64,000 nt of DNA from Atherinomorus stipes. Its lineage: Eukaryota; Chordata; Actinopteri; Atheriniformes; Atherinidae. The translations under genes and the position numbers were made by a program. Below the pieces are notes generated by a model, which saw only the letters and a program-made list of their open reading frames with translations, did no database searches and was not told the origin of the DNA. The DNA lies in the NCBI GenBank assembly GCA_023101725.1, contig JALJCO010008621.1, positions 1,099,001-1,163,000 on the forward strand, written 5' to 3'. Of this stretch, positions 51,401 through 63,220 are shown piece after piece; position 1 is the stretch's first letter, and each line of letters begins with the position of its first letter.

Positions 51401-52293
51401 GACCTATGGCTAAACCACGCCCCCAAACGCGATGAGCCAATCACAGTGCGCACAGCTTTCCCATACACTCGGACATTCTCTGCTTGAACGTCCATTGAAA
51501 TGCATTGAAGTTAGTCCGTTTTTGTTCGTTTTTATGTGTTCTTTTTAGTTTAAAATGGTCAAACGTGTGCATGGGGTACATGCAACTCCGATACTAGGTA
51601 TCCTGAGAGGCTGGGTGACAGGGCGTATTTTTTTGCCTTTTACCAAGTCACATCAAGCCAAAGTTATGCGGCAGACCACAACATCAACTGAACGTGGATA
51701 AAATGAACAAGGATGTCTACATCTGTTCTAAGGTAAGGGAACATCGTATTCGAGGCAACATGTTGTCACTTTGCTTGAAAGAAATATGAAGTTACCTTCC
51801 CTAACGTTAGTTTAAGTTGGCTAACGCTAGCTAAACATGCTAGTTTTGGTACGTGGTAACGGTACATAAGACGCTGTCGTGTAGTACAGGTGTGGTGTAG
51901 TAACGTCGATAACGACACGCCTCTGGCTTCCAAGCTGCAGCCAGACTGCTCCGCTTCCGTGGCTGTTTGATCAGTTTTTGTCAGATGATCACTTTTTGGC
52001 ACAACAACAGCAGCCGTGCAGTAGTTTGGGCAAGAAACTGAGGGAGCGACACGAGTCACATCCAGAGATTCACAGGCTGATTTCTACTCCCAGTTTAAGA
52101 CTTCTGAACAATTTCTTTTTGTTTGTTTGTATTGTTTTTATGTTTTTTAATTTATCTTGTCATGATCACTCTGTCTGATCACGCGTCTGTTGTCCGTGTT
52201 GACAGCTGTCATCTCCCGAAATGTCACATAGCGCCTGTCACCGAATGTTTGTTTGTCCGAGTGAGTGGAGGGGGCGGGGCTTAGCCATAGGTC
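51401..52293 (+). mobile_element. DNA transposon remnant with a THAP exon, nested in LINE
   Basis: The element is 893 bp. It begins GACCTATGGCTAAACCACGC and ends, read inward from the right, GACCTATGGCTAAGCCCCGC. AATT at 51397-51400 and 52294-52297 flanks it, and removing one copy rejoins the LINE frame (..ESAI / SFAAICWG..). Inside is a broken THAP-domain exon (annotated separately). The rest of a transposase is absent, so it is a non-autonomous deletion derivative. THAP domains are DNA-binding zinc modules of P-element and Kolobok transposases. AATT is not the usual duplication for either, so the superfamily is open. Confidence 0.8.
51555..51732 (+). pseudogene. THAP zinc-finger exon of a transposase, frameshifted
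   Basis: The start MVKR (ATG at 51555) is one base out of frame with CAWGTCNSDTRYPERLGDRA (from 51566). This is the first half of a THAP C2CH zinc finger, with C-x4-C visible. After at least one more frameshift the end of the domain appears as QLNVDKMNKDVYICSK, ending at a good splice donor (AAG|GTAAGG, 51732). The His of the finger would lie in the next exon, as in related genes. No intact protein is possible. Confidence 0.8.
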
Positions 52294-52690
52294 AATTAGC
52301 TTTGCAGCCATCTGCTGGGGCAGCAGCATCAGAACCAGAGACTTGAAGAAACTAAACAAGCTGATCAAGAAAGCTGGTTCTGTGCTGGGGATAACTCTGG
52401 AGCCGCTGGAGATGATCGTTCAAAAAAGAATGCTGCACAAGCTGATGAAGATGATAGAGGACTCTTCCCATCCTCTCCACAACACGGTGAAGAATCAACA
52501 GAGTGTGTTCAGTGGGAGGCTGCGTCAGGTTTGCTGTAGGACGGAGAGATACAGAAATTCATTCCTGCCAGCAGCCATCACCCTAAAGAACAAGACTGAC
52601 TGACTTCTTTGTTTATTTAAAAAAAAAAAAAAAAAAGAGTGAGCTTTTACAATACTGAATTTCCCTTCTGGGATGAATAAAGTATTTTTC

Positions 52691-53077
52691 ATTTCATTTG
52701 TTGAGACTTTTACTATAAGTAAAAGTAAGTTTAAGGGAAGGATCTAGATAGAAAAGCAATTTTGCTTACATTTAGCTTCTTTAGTCTTAGTCATCCTCTC
52801 TCTCAGCGCCTGTGTCATTACCCTCAAACCCAGAGGAGCTGGTACTAATGATTTATTTCTACATTCCACAGCTAAGCATTTAGCTGATTCTCAACTATTT
52901 GGATGGGGCAATTGAATTTGATGGTCTTTTTTATTCAGTTATGCATGAATGTACCAAAGTTTAGTTCCCAGAAGTCAGAAAAGATGAAGAAAAAGTTAAA
53001 GCTAGAGGAGGGTGAAGGTTGGTAAATAAAATAACTTCCTCATAGCAGCTCTCCACAGCCTTGGGAGTTTTTTTTTT

Positions 53078-53120
<43 letters not shown>

Positions 53121-56100
53121 AGAGGAATACTCTTTTTACTACAAGAAGTCTATAGTACGAATCCAAATTACAGTTTGTTTTTCCATTTATCAAGCTATAA
53201 GAAATCACCTCCCTTGACACTTTTTCTTCAGAAAAACATCAGTGTAGATCATTTAATGATGCTGTCAGAAACTTTAAACAACAAACTGCATTATTAAGAT
53301 GCTAAACACAAACTCTTTGATCGCAGTATGTGGGATTGTCCGATGAGATTACATTACAGTTTGTGTGATCATGATATAACCTGCCAGTATATTACATACA
53401 TTTTTTTTTCTTTTTCTTTTTTTTTTTTCTTTTTTTGTCTTGGGGATTTTTTGGGAAATTCTTTTAGAATAAAAAGGTAACTTTTTATGTGTGTCACAAA
53501 GGAAAATTACAAAAGAAAAATTGCTGAGAGTCCAAATAAAGTATACTCCCACAAGAGCAGGAAATGCCTTTGAAGTGGGGTGTAAAGTTGGGAACAGTTC
53601 CAGAAGACCTACAATCCACTTTGCTAGCTTCAGCACTCAATACCTCCATGATTAAAGCCAGTCTATTTCATTGATTGAAAAGGCAGGGGGAAAAGCCCTG
53701 AACCTTTCTACTCTCTAGTCCCGCTTCTCCATCTGTAAAAGTGGTGGAAAACCTGACCATGTCCAGGCAATTTGGGTGAAGTAGGCCTTTCCTGTTGCAC
53801 TCAGTGACTCTGGCCATGCTCTGTTACCTCATCTCATCAGCTGGGAAAGTATTTGTGCTTGTAGCTCCAGAGAAAGCGGCCAGGAGTTAAATTGAGTTAC
53901 CTGTTCAGAGATGGTTTCATTTTCCACGGATGGCCCCGGAGATCCTTGATGGAACTGCTAACTGCTCATCACCCAACATGTCCCCCAGTGTCTGTCTGAG
54001 CAGAGAGCAGTGACACTGCAACAGCGGTGTGGCTCAGGTGGCACAGACAGCTTGCTGCAGGATCCATCACCAAATCTCAAATGTGAAGGGCAAGTAGATA
54101 AACCCTCACTGCATACGTAGTGCTGTTTCTGTCTTACCTGTGTGAAACATCACTTTCTACACTTGCCATCTCTTTTTAATAAAGTGACTGAACCTACTGC
54201 CTGATACAGTCTTTTCCCAACTTCCCTCAGTCTTTAAAAAAAAATAAAAGGCCATGCATGAAGCCACATGCGTACATCTTATCATTTTAGATGATATGTG
54301 CATGATCCCCTAATACAATAAAGATCAGATTTGTAGCTATATGAAATCTCTGAGTTATGTATGTTAATTCTTGCTGATTAGGGAATAATAGATTTTCTAA
54401 AACATGTCCAATCTACCAGAAGTGATATGACTGGGACAGTAGCTTGAAGCTTGACTAATGTTTTGTCTGTCTATGTTGATAACCACGGGGCAGGTGATGA
54501 GAAGCAGAGAGGTGTAGAGAACTGATGCAGGGAGATAAGAGTTGAGATGGTAAATGAAAAGAGAGAAGGTAATGAATAGAGGAAAAATGCAAATGGAAAA
54601 AGATGGGAGCAGAAAGAGGGATTTCTGGTTGAACAAGGAGGAAGGGAGACATGGGAAAACAGAAGATGGCAAAAATAAAGAAAAGAGGAGGAAGGAGATG
54701 AGAGGATAACAGATAAAAGAACAGGGAAAGAGCTGACAGGCTGCCACCCCACTGTTGCGTCACACAATTTACTATGTTCTGGCCCATAATGTTTTATAGC
54801 ACAAGCACTGATAGCACAGTAGTCAGTAGCGATCTCATTTCACAACCCATATCCTTCAGTAATGTGAACACAAAGGGAGCGGCAGAGCCATTAGCAGCGT
54901 CCAGTGCTCATCTACTGCTACTAATGCATAATTGGCTTCCATGGAAGGAAGCAAGAAAGGATAAACAGCAAGCAATCATATTAACTCCTGTGAATCCTAA
55001 TTGAAATCCGTTAACAATCAAAGAGATAATAGAAGCTGGGGAGATGTGGGGCAACTCATGCTCCAAGTCCACTATCCTGCCCACTGCTCTTAATGCACAA
55101 ATATGTGTAAAAACATGGGTTTGGATCATAATCAAGAGTTATTACTGTGCTCGTAAGTCATGTAAACATAGAATACAAGTATCTGCACATGAAGTGAGAT
55201 TTTACCTCACTCAGAGATTTCATTCTAATCTATATTCATTCTGGTTCCTTCACACTGTGTAAAATAGATGGATTTGAAACACAAAAAACCCATGTCATGA
55301 ACATAGACAACAAATGGATCCAAGGAATGAACAAAAGATCAATATCACTCATATACGTCTGGTAAATATGAAGCTGCAGCAAGTTAATAAGCATGGCAGA
55401 AAGGCTGAGAGCAGCAGCGGATCGCTAGCTGGGCTTTGTGAAAGGTGGCAAGCAAGTTTGAATTGATTTTTTTTTTTTTTACATCTCATTTTGATGAACT
55501 CATTTTTAGTGTAAGAAAATTCCCTCAAAAAGAAGTTATGAAGTAAATAAGCCACTAGGCAAGATACATCCAAACACATAAATCCACATAAAGAAACTTT
55601 ACTATGCTATTTTGTGGGTACATTGTTGTATTGAGAATAATGACTGGTTTAAGGCAAGCATTCTGTGTCACATATACAAATCTGAAACATTTTAAGTATT
55701 AATCCTGTTGAATGACACACAGTAAGGTTAAGATCAGATATAAAATTTCGAGGTAGGTTGTCTTTACTCAAGTTTACACCTGAGGTGCCCCGCAGTTGTG
55801 TAGTTTTCCCCAGCAGATCGGTCGCAGGGCCTGCAAAAACTGTTTATAAGGGTTTCAACCAGCCTCCAGACCCTTCAGATAGGGATCTGATGGCATCTGT
55901 GGAAAGCAAGGTCAACCACAGAGACCCCAAAATCCACAGTGCCCAAAGGAAAACACTGCAAACATCCCAGTATCAGCCACAAACCATCCTCAGGTGTTCT
56001 GTCTATGCCCAAACTGTTCAAAGCTCTTTGAGGAGCACCAAGAGAACCTACTCAATATAAGCACCTTAATGTTATGGCTGATTATTAAATATAAATGAAC

Positions 56101-57100
56101 AGAAATGGGAGTGGCATTGATATTTTATTTTTCTCTTAATAAGAAAGCAAGCAAGTTTCCAAGCTTCAGCCTTTATGATTAATAGGCTTCGGCTATAACT
56201 ATGCGCTTACACAAGTATTATCTTATTTTCTTTAGTCATTTTTACATTTTGAAAAACAATATCTAATTCATGCAAATTCATTTGTTTACTCCCATCTAAT
56301 TTTACAGTAATAGAAATGAAAGTGTATTCAGTGCTAAATGACTCCAGTTGAGCCTCAAACCACTAGATGGTGTGCTTGACTCTTCACACTTCATATACAG
56401 CCAGAGATGGGTTGAGAAGAGAAAATATCTGAGTAGAGACAGATTCATATTATGTTTAAGTATAGCCTGCTGTGTGCACAGCTCAGATTATGCAACATAA
56501 AGAAACAATCTCGCCAGGATTTGGGAGGTTTTGAGTGGAATACGCTCAGATAATGCATTGCCATCATTATGAATGCAGAGCATATGGAGCAGCTGAGCAG
56601 TGCTTTGTGACAAGCAAACAGTCTCATACTGCTTGAAACTCCTTTTTAACAAAGAGCTCATCTAGACTGAAAATACACCGAGTGAAGTAGGAGAGAACAA
56701 AAAACTCAAGCCTACAAATCTTTATCCAGACACTGACTCATTCATATTTCAATATCTGGCTGCCAGCCATGCTGACAAAATGATGCTGAAAGAAAGAATA
56801 AATACTATATAAAAAGGTGTGTATGTTCAGATTTGAGGCATTATTATATCTGGAGGGTTTTTGGAGCATCATTGTGGCAGTATGTCTCACTTACCTCTCT
56901 GTGTCGTGCAGAAATGTTTCATCAATAATTAGCATGAAGTTTGACATTTTTTCCCCAGTTTGTCTTACACACACACACACACACACACACTTGATTTCTT
57001 AATTTTTTTGCATGTTAGTCACACTTAAATGTTTCAGATCAAACAAATTTAAATATGAGACAAAGATAACACAAGTAAACACACAATGCAGTTTTTAAAA
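52691..57100. other. Intergenic DNA, no gene recognised
   Basis: Contains a striking T20/G28 junction at 53068-53115, T-rich runs near 53400 and a CA microsatellite. ORFs at 54397-54787 (minus) are Phe/Ser/Leu-rich translations of a purine-rich strand. The ORF at 55758-56060 has no recognised domain. Confidence 0.5.
56967..56990. repeat. (AC)n microsatellite
   Basis: Twelve AC units, just left of the Tc1 element. Confidence 0.95.
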
Positions 57101-57118
57101 TGGAGATTTTTATTTTTA

Positions 57119-58380
57119 AGGGGGAGCAAAACCCTCATGGCCCTGTGTGAAAAAGTGATTGCCCCCTAAACCTAATAACTGGTTGGGCCACCCTTAGCAG
57201 CAACAACTGCAATCAAACGTTTGCGATAACTGGAAATGAGTCTTCTACAGCGCTGTGGAGGAATTTTGGCCCACTCATCTTTGCAGAATTGCTGTAATTC
57301 AGCCACATTGGAGGGTTTTCCAGCATGAACCGCCACTTTAAGGTCATGCTACAGAATGTTAATCAGACTCAGGTAAGGACTTTGACTAGACCACTCCAAA
57401 GTTTTAATTTTGTTTTTCTTAAGCCATTCAGAGGTGGACTTGCTGGTGTGTTCTGGATCATTGTTCTGCTGCAGAACCCAAGTGTGCTTCAGCTTGAGGT
57501 CACCAACAGATGGCCGCACATTCTCCTTCAGGATTTTTTGGTAGACAACAGAATTCATGGTTCCATTTACCACAGCAAGTCCTCCAGGTCCTGAAGCAGC
57601 AAAACAGCCCCAGACCATCACCAGTTCCTTTTCTGAAATGCAGTGTTACTTTTATGCCAGATGTAATGGGACCTACACCTTTCAAAAAGTTCTACTTTTG
57701 TCTCGTCAGTCCACAGAGCATTTTTCCAAAAGTCTTGGGGATCATCAAGATGCTTTCTGGTAAAACTGAGACGAGCCTTTATGTTCTTTTTGCTCAGCAG
57801 TGGTTTTGGTCTTGGAACTCTGCCATGCAGGCCATTTTTGCCCAGTCTCTCTCTTATGGTGGAGTCATGAACACTGACCTTAATTGAGGCAAGTGAGGCC
57901 TGCAGTTCTTTGGATGTTGTTCTGGAGTCTTTTGTGACCTCTTGGATGAGTCGTCGCTGTGCTCTTGGAGTAATTTTGGTCGGCCGGCCACTCCTGGGAA
58001 AGTTCACCACTGTTCCGTGTTTTCACCATTTGTGGATAATGGCTCTCACCGTGGTTCACTGGAGTCCCAAAGCTTTAGAAATGGCTTTTTAACCTTTTCC
58101 AGACTGATAGATCTCAATTACTTTGTTGCTCATTTTTTCCTGAATTTCTTTGGATTTCAGCATGATGTCTAGCTTTTGAGGATCTTTTGGTCTACTTTAA
58201 TTCGTCAGACAGGTCCTATTTAAGTGATTTCTTGATTGAGAACAGGTGTGGCAGTAATCAGGCCTGGGTGTGGCTAGAGAAATTGAGCTCAGCTTTCCAA
58301 AGATGTGATAAACCACAGTTAATTTATGTTTTTAACGGGGGGGGTTACTTTTTCACACAGGGCCATGGAGGTTTGGATCC
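57119..58380 (-). mobile_element. Tc1-like transposon, inactive
   Basis: Inverted ends share the 20-mer ATGGCCCTGTGTGAAAAAGT at 57137-57156, with its reverse complement at 58347-58366. The element is about 1.26 kb, the normal Tc1 size, with a single minus-strand transposase gene. The right side abuts a TA-rich microsatellite, consistent with a TA target. Terminal TIR bases differ between the two ends, and the element is clearly decayed. Confidence 0.92.
57349..58163 (-). pseudogene. Tc1 transposase pseudogene
   Basis: The ATG at 58163 opens MLKSKEIQEKMSNKVIEIYQ, the Tc1 helix-turn-helix start, but stops follow within 80 codons (three by my reading). The frame continues as NFPRSGRPTKITPRAQRRLI and the second HTH, then as WTDETK (first catalytic Asp). 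It is frameshifted after NTAFQKRNW into VWGCFAASGPGGLAVVNGTM and QQNNDPEHTSKST (second Asp). The third catalytic site, normally SPDLNPIEN, reads SPYLSLIN, so the last D/E region is lost. It cannot be active. Confidence 0.93.
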
Positions 58381-58415
<35 letters not shown>

Positions 58416-58435
58416 TATACATATACATATACTTT
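58381..58435. repeat. (TA)n and (ACATAT)n tract
   Basis: About 12 TA units followed by ACATAT-type hexamers lie at the right edge of the Tc1 element. Confidence 0.9.
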
Positions 58436-61400
58436 TCAACCAAAATATAAACAACTGGATTTCTCTGCCATGGTGTTTTCTTATTATAAACATGTTTCTT
58501 GGATTCTTTTTTTTTGCATTGGCTATCATGTTATTTGTGAATGTTTATTATAGCTGCCCATTTGTGGTGTGAAAGTCCTAAAAAGGACAATATTCTAGTC
58601 AAGTAAAGGCTCCAAAAAATTACTCTCTTTAAAAGCAAGGAAGGTATTTGCAAGGAAAGAGGGCGAATAATAACAGAATAAGTCTACCTGCATTCCTTTG
58701 ATGTTGAACAAAAATTCTCTTCATGAATCTGAGTGTATGAAACTTTCTATTATAAACTCTCTGTGCTGCTTCTCAAGGGCAAGATAAGAGCAGACATTTC
58801 CTAGTGCTAGTGTGGTGCTTTTTTCTGTTTTCCTCTCTCCTCTGCAGCAGATGGTAAAGAGAAAATCACTTTCGCTGGAGGCAGGATGCATCAGGGTCAG
58901 GATTTAAGCTTCGAGGTCCACTCTGAACCTGCTTGACTTGACAGGACTATTCTGCATACGCTGAGTCTAATCAAATACATGAGAAAGAAGAAGGCAGGAT
59001 TTGTGGAACAGCCTCATACAAAGATACTGATTAGATTAGGGATTTTACAGAGCAGCAGGCTGGGGGCAAATTGCAGCCAAACACATATAGAAATATGTAG
59101 AGAAAAAGAATATTTGCAGTGCCGTCTCCCAGTGAAATAAAGGGGAAAAACGAAGAAGCTATTGACATTTCAGAGAATGTCATTCAAAATAAAACAGTAC
59201 AATATTACTGTTTGGTGGAGGGGAATAAACAGAAAAAGACATTAACAGTTTAAGCGAGAATACAGACACTTTAATATTTCCTTATCCTGTTTACAGTTTT
59301 GTGATTTGATTGACTTGATCTCAGAGGACAACATACAAAAATATTGAATCTCTTCCAGAATACTGAAAATAATAAGGTTGCGGAAAGTTAATATTGTGTC
59401 AATATTGCTAAAACAAGCACTGAGAGAGAAAAAGAACATGTCACCCTAAGACTAAAGCTGTAGCTAAAAAAGCAAATACAGTGACATCTTGCTGGCATGA
59501 TAACACTGCTTATTTGAAAAGCCTCATACAGCAAACTGTGAATCATTACCAGCTTATGCAGATGAACACTCTGGTTTATAGGTTGTATGCGACCCATTTA
59601 CATGAGAGGAAACACACACAATTAAAGCAGCCCAGTCAACATACAGCAGTGTTACATAATGACTTATAACAATAAATGAAACATGAGATGTCTAGATAAA
59701 GGATGTCTTTGGAGTAGGCCAAAGCTCACTCTGCGGGAAAATAGAAAAATTGCTTTGAGACTATTTGAGACACATTATACACCCATAAAAACGCAACACC
59801 TACAAAGACGGCCTGTTAAGAACGCCATAGCTCAAATATACATGTGTGGGTGTATATCTTACATGTTGCAGCCAAGCTGATGACTAGCCTTGGGACAAGA
59901 TTGTGCGTAATGCCACAATACCGAACATGCTGATAGCTTTTAGCACAAATACAACCAAATGTGTATGTGTGTGTGATTTTTTTATACGCTTAATCCTTTC
60001 GTTAACACCAAAGTGGGATTTTTTTAAACCAATGTTTAACAGAAGGCTTACATCCAGCATTCCTATGGACTCCACATCTTCCTCCATCAGCCCACCTTCT
60101 GAGAAGTGAAGCCCATCCAGCGAATCTGAATCTACTGGGAATCAGCTCTGCACCTCTGAGTGAATGAGTGAGTGGGAGTCAGTCAAAGCCGCAAGCACTT
60201 ACAGGGAGGGAGGTGGAGGGTTGAGACTGGTGGTGAGGAGGTGGCTACTGGGAAGCAAAGCTAATTCACTGTGACAGAAATCAGAGCTGTCAGGACCACC
60301 ATGACCAAGCAGCATGGACAGCGTGTATTCAGTCAAACCCACAGCCAAGGGAAAGAGCGGATGTCAGCAGCTCAAAAAGAAAGATCAGGGATGTGTTGCA
60401 TACGGCACAGAGAAAGATTGTTTGAATATGAGGTCAAAATCCACTAAAAATATAAACAAAAAAATAACAGGTGATTAGAAAGACTATACTAAAGATAGAG
60501 TGAGGTTTGCTTAGCTCAAGTGTGTATTCAGTCAAACCTCAAGAAAACACCCACACACAGTCACAGTCTAATTTTCAATCCCTTGAGATAGTTGGGGAAA
60601 GGTCACCGGATAAGGCATGTAAAATTCATGAGGAAAGCTCCTGGGTTCTACTAATCTGTTAGTAGGCAAAATATTAAAAATTGACAGAATATTGTTTATA
60701 AATGAAGAAAAAGAGAGAGTGCTAGCGAGGGGCAGCCACTGGCATCATTACTTAGTGATGAGAGACAGAGACACAAGGCTGGTCTCTAAATGACACTGGG
60801 AAGGAGGAGGGATTGTGGGAGATTAAGTGAGCTCTGTGCCGTTTGTTATACACTGCAAAGCACTGCGGGATGTTTGTCGAGCGGCAGTCTTATTTGGGAT
60901 GAGGAACAAGTCAGTAGGGGGACCTTAAACTTGGCTGAGGAGAAAGGCGAGAGAAGTGTCTTATTCCATGTGCGCTGCGGGAGGATCCAAGAAGATAAGG
61001 ATTAGTCAGCAGTGTTGACGGTATTCATTAGCAGGATACAACTTGGAGAGAGAGAGAGAGAGAAAAATACTGGAAAGTTGGGAGGTTCGTGTTGCTGCTA
61101 AGCAATTTACTTTGGATTTGTAATTCGAAAGAGTCTCTTCTCTTTTCCTTTCATTTCTTTGGACGGGAAAACTGGATTAACGGAGTGAGTCAAACGGCTC
61201 ACTTGTCTGAAAGTGGTATGAACTTTTTACCCTTTTGCCTTCACATTAATGCAGACTATATGAGTCAGTGGAGGGAAATCTGTTTGAACTGATCTCTGAG
61301 AGCAACTTCAAACCATTTGGTAACATCTGACAAGAAACATCTATTTAGGGTCATTCCATGACATTTAAACACTACAAATTTATAGAGCTTTATGATGCTT

Positions 61401-61807
61401 TTTTTTTTTTACAAGAAACTAATCATTTAGACAAGATGAATGATAAGTGTTTATATTTTGAATATATGTGCCAAAATGATTTACTGCTTGACAAATAACA
61501 TCATAACAGATATAAAATAACCATTATTTTAAGCCCAAGAATGATCACTTGAGAAAAAAAATACACATTTTGAAATAGTCTAAAGTGATTTGGACTGATT
61601 TGCTGTCTCCTGGGCAAAAAAGGATCTCTGACAATTCCAGTGAATTCCATTTTTCATCTTCTGCCACGGATACCAAGAGCTTGTGTGAAGCATTAACCTG
61701 GCAGTTATCTTACCCATCCTCTCAACATGTCAAAGATCCAACAGTTTACAGACAGAAAAGACATCTAATCATTCTCACTGTTCCTCATTTGATTCTTATC
61801 CAACCAG
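58436..61807. other. Upstream region of the AMIGO gene
   Basis: No coding sequence is supported. Any 5' UTR exon and promoter of the downstream gene probably lie here, but no transcription start can be assigned. A short GA tract occurs at about 61043-61062. A plausible 3' splice site (ATTTGATTCTTATCCAACCAG, exon from 61808) lies 45 bp before the start codon, as expected for an intron confined to the 5' UTR. Confidence 0.45.
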
Positions 61808-61852
61808 GGAGAGCCAGAGGGATTAGGAACCTCGACGGATTCCACTTCCAGA

Positions 61853-63220
61853 ATGATGACCTGTGGACAATCCCAAGGCCTTTTCCTGCTGCTGCTCTGT
61901 CTCCACCATGGCTCTGGGCAGGCCTGTCCATCCGTGTGCCTGTGTATTTCTGATACAGTCAGCTGTAGCTCTAGCGGTCTGGTGAGGTTACCATGGTCCC
62001 TGCCTTCCTTCTCCGTTACCCTTGATGTCAGCCACAACCACCTTTCCTGGCTGGGTCCAAACAGCTTAAACAAGATGCCCAGACTGGAAAACCTCTGGAT
62101 GGCCCACAATCAAATCAGCACACTGAGTCACGGCGTGTTTCAAAATGTCTCTGGGCTCAGGTATCTTGACCTCTCCTCCAACAAGCTGAATGTAGTGGAG
62201 CAGCACTACTTCCAGGGCCTGTGGAGGCTGGAAGAGCTCCGTCTCTTCAACAATAAAATCGCACAGGTAGAAGCTGGCACACTGAGCGGACTGAGCAGCC
62301 TAAAAAAGGTCTACTTCAGCTTCAACCAGATCACACACTTCCCTTTCTTCTCCATTCAAGATCACAGCCATCCATTCTTGGCCATGCTAGACCTCTCGTC
62401 CAACCGTATGACACGTCTGCCATGGGAGGATGTGAAAGCTTTGCCTGGATTGGTGCAGCGGGGACTGTATCTCCACAACAACTCTCTGATTTGTGACTGC
62501 TCCATGTACAGCGTGTTTTGGCACTGGAATCTAAGGGGTTACAATTCAGTCGAGGACTTCAAAGACGAGCACACGTGCAATATTTATGGGGATCCACGAG
62601 CATCCATCCGATTCCTTCGACAGAACCGCTTCTTCCTCAACTGCACTGTGGAAAAATCGGTCATGCAGCCTGTGACGGTTCTCCTCTCCAATTTGTTGGT
62701 TTTGGAGGGAGACAGAGTGCGTCTGGACTGCCAGACATCCCTGAGTGGTACAGATCTCTCATTTACATGGTTGTCCCCAACAAAAGGCTTTCTTACACCA
62801 ACTGGTATAAATGACACACTAATTAACATGTTTTCTAATGGTACCTTGGAGATTAAAGAAATCTCTGTCAATGACTCAGGTCTGTACCTATGCACAGCTG
62901 TGGACATTAAACAGGCACTGAATGCAACGCGGGAGGTGAATGTGACCGTGCTGCTGCCTGCAGCAGAGTCATTCAACACTGGCTACACAACATTGCTAGG
63001 CTGTATTGTCACTTTGACCCTCATTCTCGTGTACCTATTCCTAACTCCATGTCGCTGCAGCTACTGTAAACAGCCGGCAGCAGCCTATAACCACAGCAAC
63101 CTATCATCTGTTTTCTCCCCCTCCACAAGAGACCAACCCAAGCCTGAAAATTTTAAACATGTTGCATTCATGGAACCCATGATGAGCGAGGAAGGGACAG
63201 AATGGACAATGGACACATGA
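61853..63220 (+). CDS. amigo3: AMIGO-family adhesion protein, AMIGO3-like
   Basis: An intact 455-codon single exon encodes a type I membrane protein of the amphoterin-induced gene and ORF family, neuronal adhesion proteins for neurite growth and fasciculation. Residues 1-24 are a signal peptide. An LRRNT cap has C25, C29, C31 and C38. About six leucine-rich repeats follow (LDVSHNHLSWL, LDLSSNKLNVV, LRLFNNKIAQV, LDLSSNRMTRL), then an LRRCT cap (C214, C216, C242, C264). One Ig domain has C293, W306 and C347 in DSGLYLC. The transmembrane helix is about 379-398 (TTLLGCIVTLTLILVYLFLT), with the family-typical TPCRC. Glycosylation sequons include N98, N209, N263, N320, N329, N340, N357 and N363. 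Start context has A at -3. ESFNTGYTTLLGC and VFQNVSGL are closer to AMIGO3 than to AMIGO1/2, but some LRRCT residues resemble AMIGO2. The cytoplasmic tail (~55 residues) is short. Family is certain, paralogue less so. Confidence 0.93.
   Translation: MMTCGQSQGLFLLLLCLHHGSGQACPSVCLCISDTVSCSSSGLVRLPWSLPSFSVTLDVSHNHLSWLGPNSLNKMPRLENLWMAHNQISTLSHGVFQNVSGLRYLDLSSNKLNVVEQHYFQGLWRLEELRLFNNKIAQVEAGTLSGLSSLKKVYFSFNQITHFPFFSIQDHSHPFLAMLDLSSNRMTRLPWEDVKALPGLVQRGLYLHNNSLICDCSMYSVFWHWNLRGYNSVEDFKDEHTCNIYGDPRASIRFLRQNRFFLNCTVEKSVMQPVTVLLSNLLVLEGDRVRLDCQTSLSGTDLSFTWLSPTKGFLTPTGINDTLINMFSNGTLEIKEISVNDSGLYLCTAVDIKQALNATREVNVTVLLPAAESFNTGYTTLLGCIVTLTLILVYLFLTPCRCSYCKQPAAAYNHSNLSSVFSPSTRDQPKPENFKHVAFMEPMMSEEGTEWTMDT

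Larger units (their letters stand above)
50700..52690 (+). mobile_element. Degenerate LINE (Rex1/L2/CR1-like), 3' part
   Basis: This is a plus-strand non-LTR retrotransposon ORF2 fragment. The RT palm motif DFSSAFNTIQPALL lies near 50753, and GAPQGTVLSPFLFTLYTSD near 50932. The catalytic YSDD is at 51014-51025. LNTSKTKEMITDFRR and NYKYLGVQLDNRLDW follow, with RLYFIRKLRSFNVC near 51310. An inserted DNA transposon (51401-52293) splits the frame after VVESAI. It resumes with SFAAICWGSS and ends with NSFLPAAITLKNK and a stop near 52602. The 3' end, with a long A run and GAATTTCCCTTCTGGGATGA followed by ATAAAGTATTT, is typical of the L2/CR1/Rex1 group. The palm frame has stops upstream and the 5' end is missing. 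It is inactive. Confidence 0.9.

Noticed and set aside
54397..54787. Three overlapping minus-strand ORFs rich in Phe, Leu and Ser
   Set aside because: They mirror a purine-rich plus strand and have no domain or signal of coding.
55758..56060. 100-codon ORF with a VPRSCVVFP-like word reminiscent of RT
   Set aside because: Only one short word resembles reverse transcriptase; no neighbouring RT motifs were found.
61765..62109. 114-codon minus-strand ORF
   Set aside because: Antisense shadow of the AMIGO coding exon.
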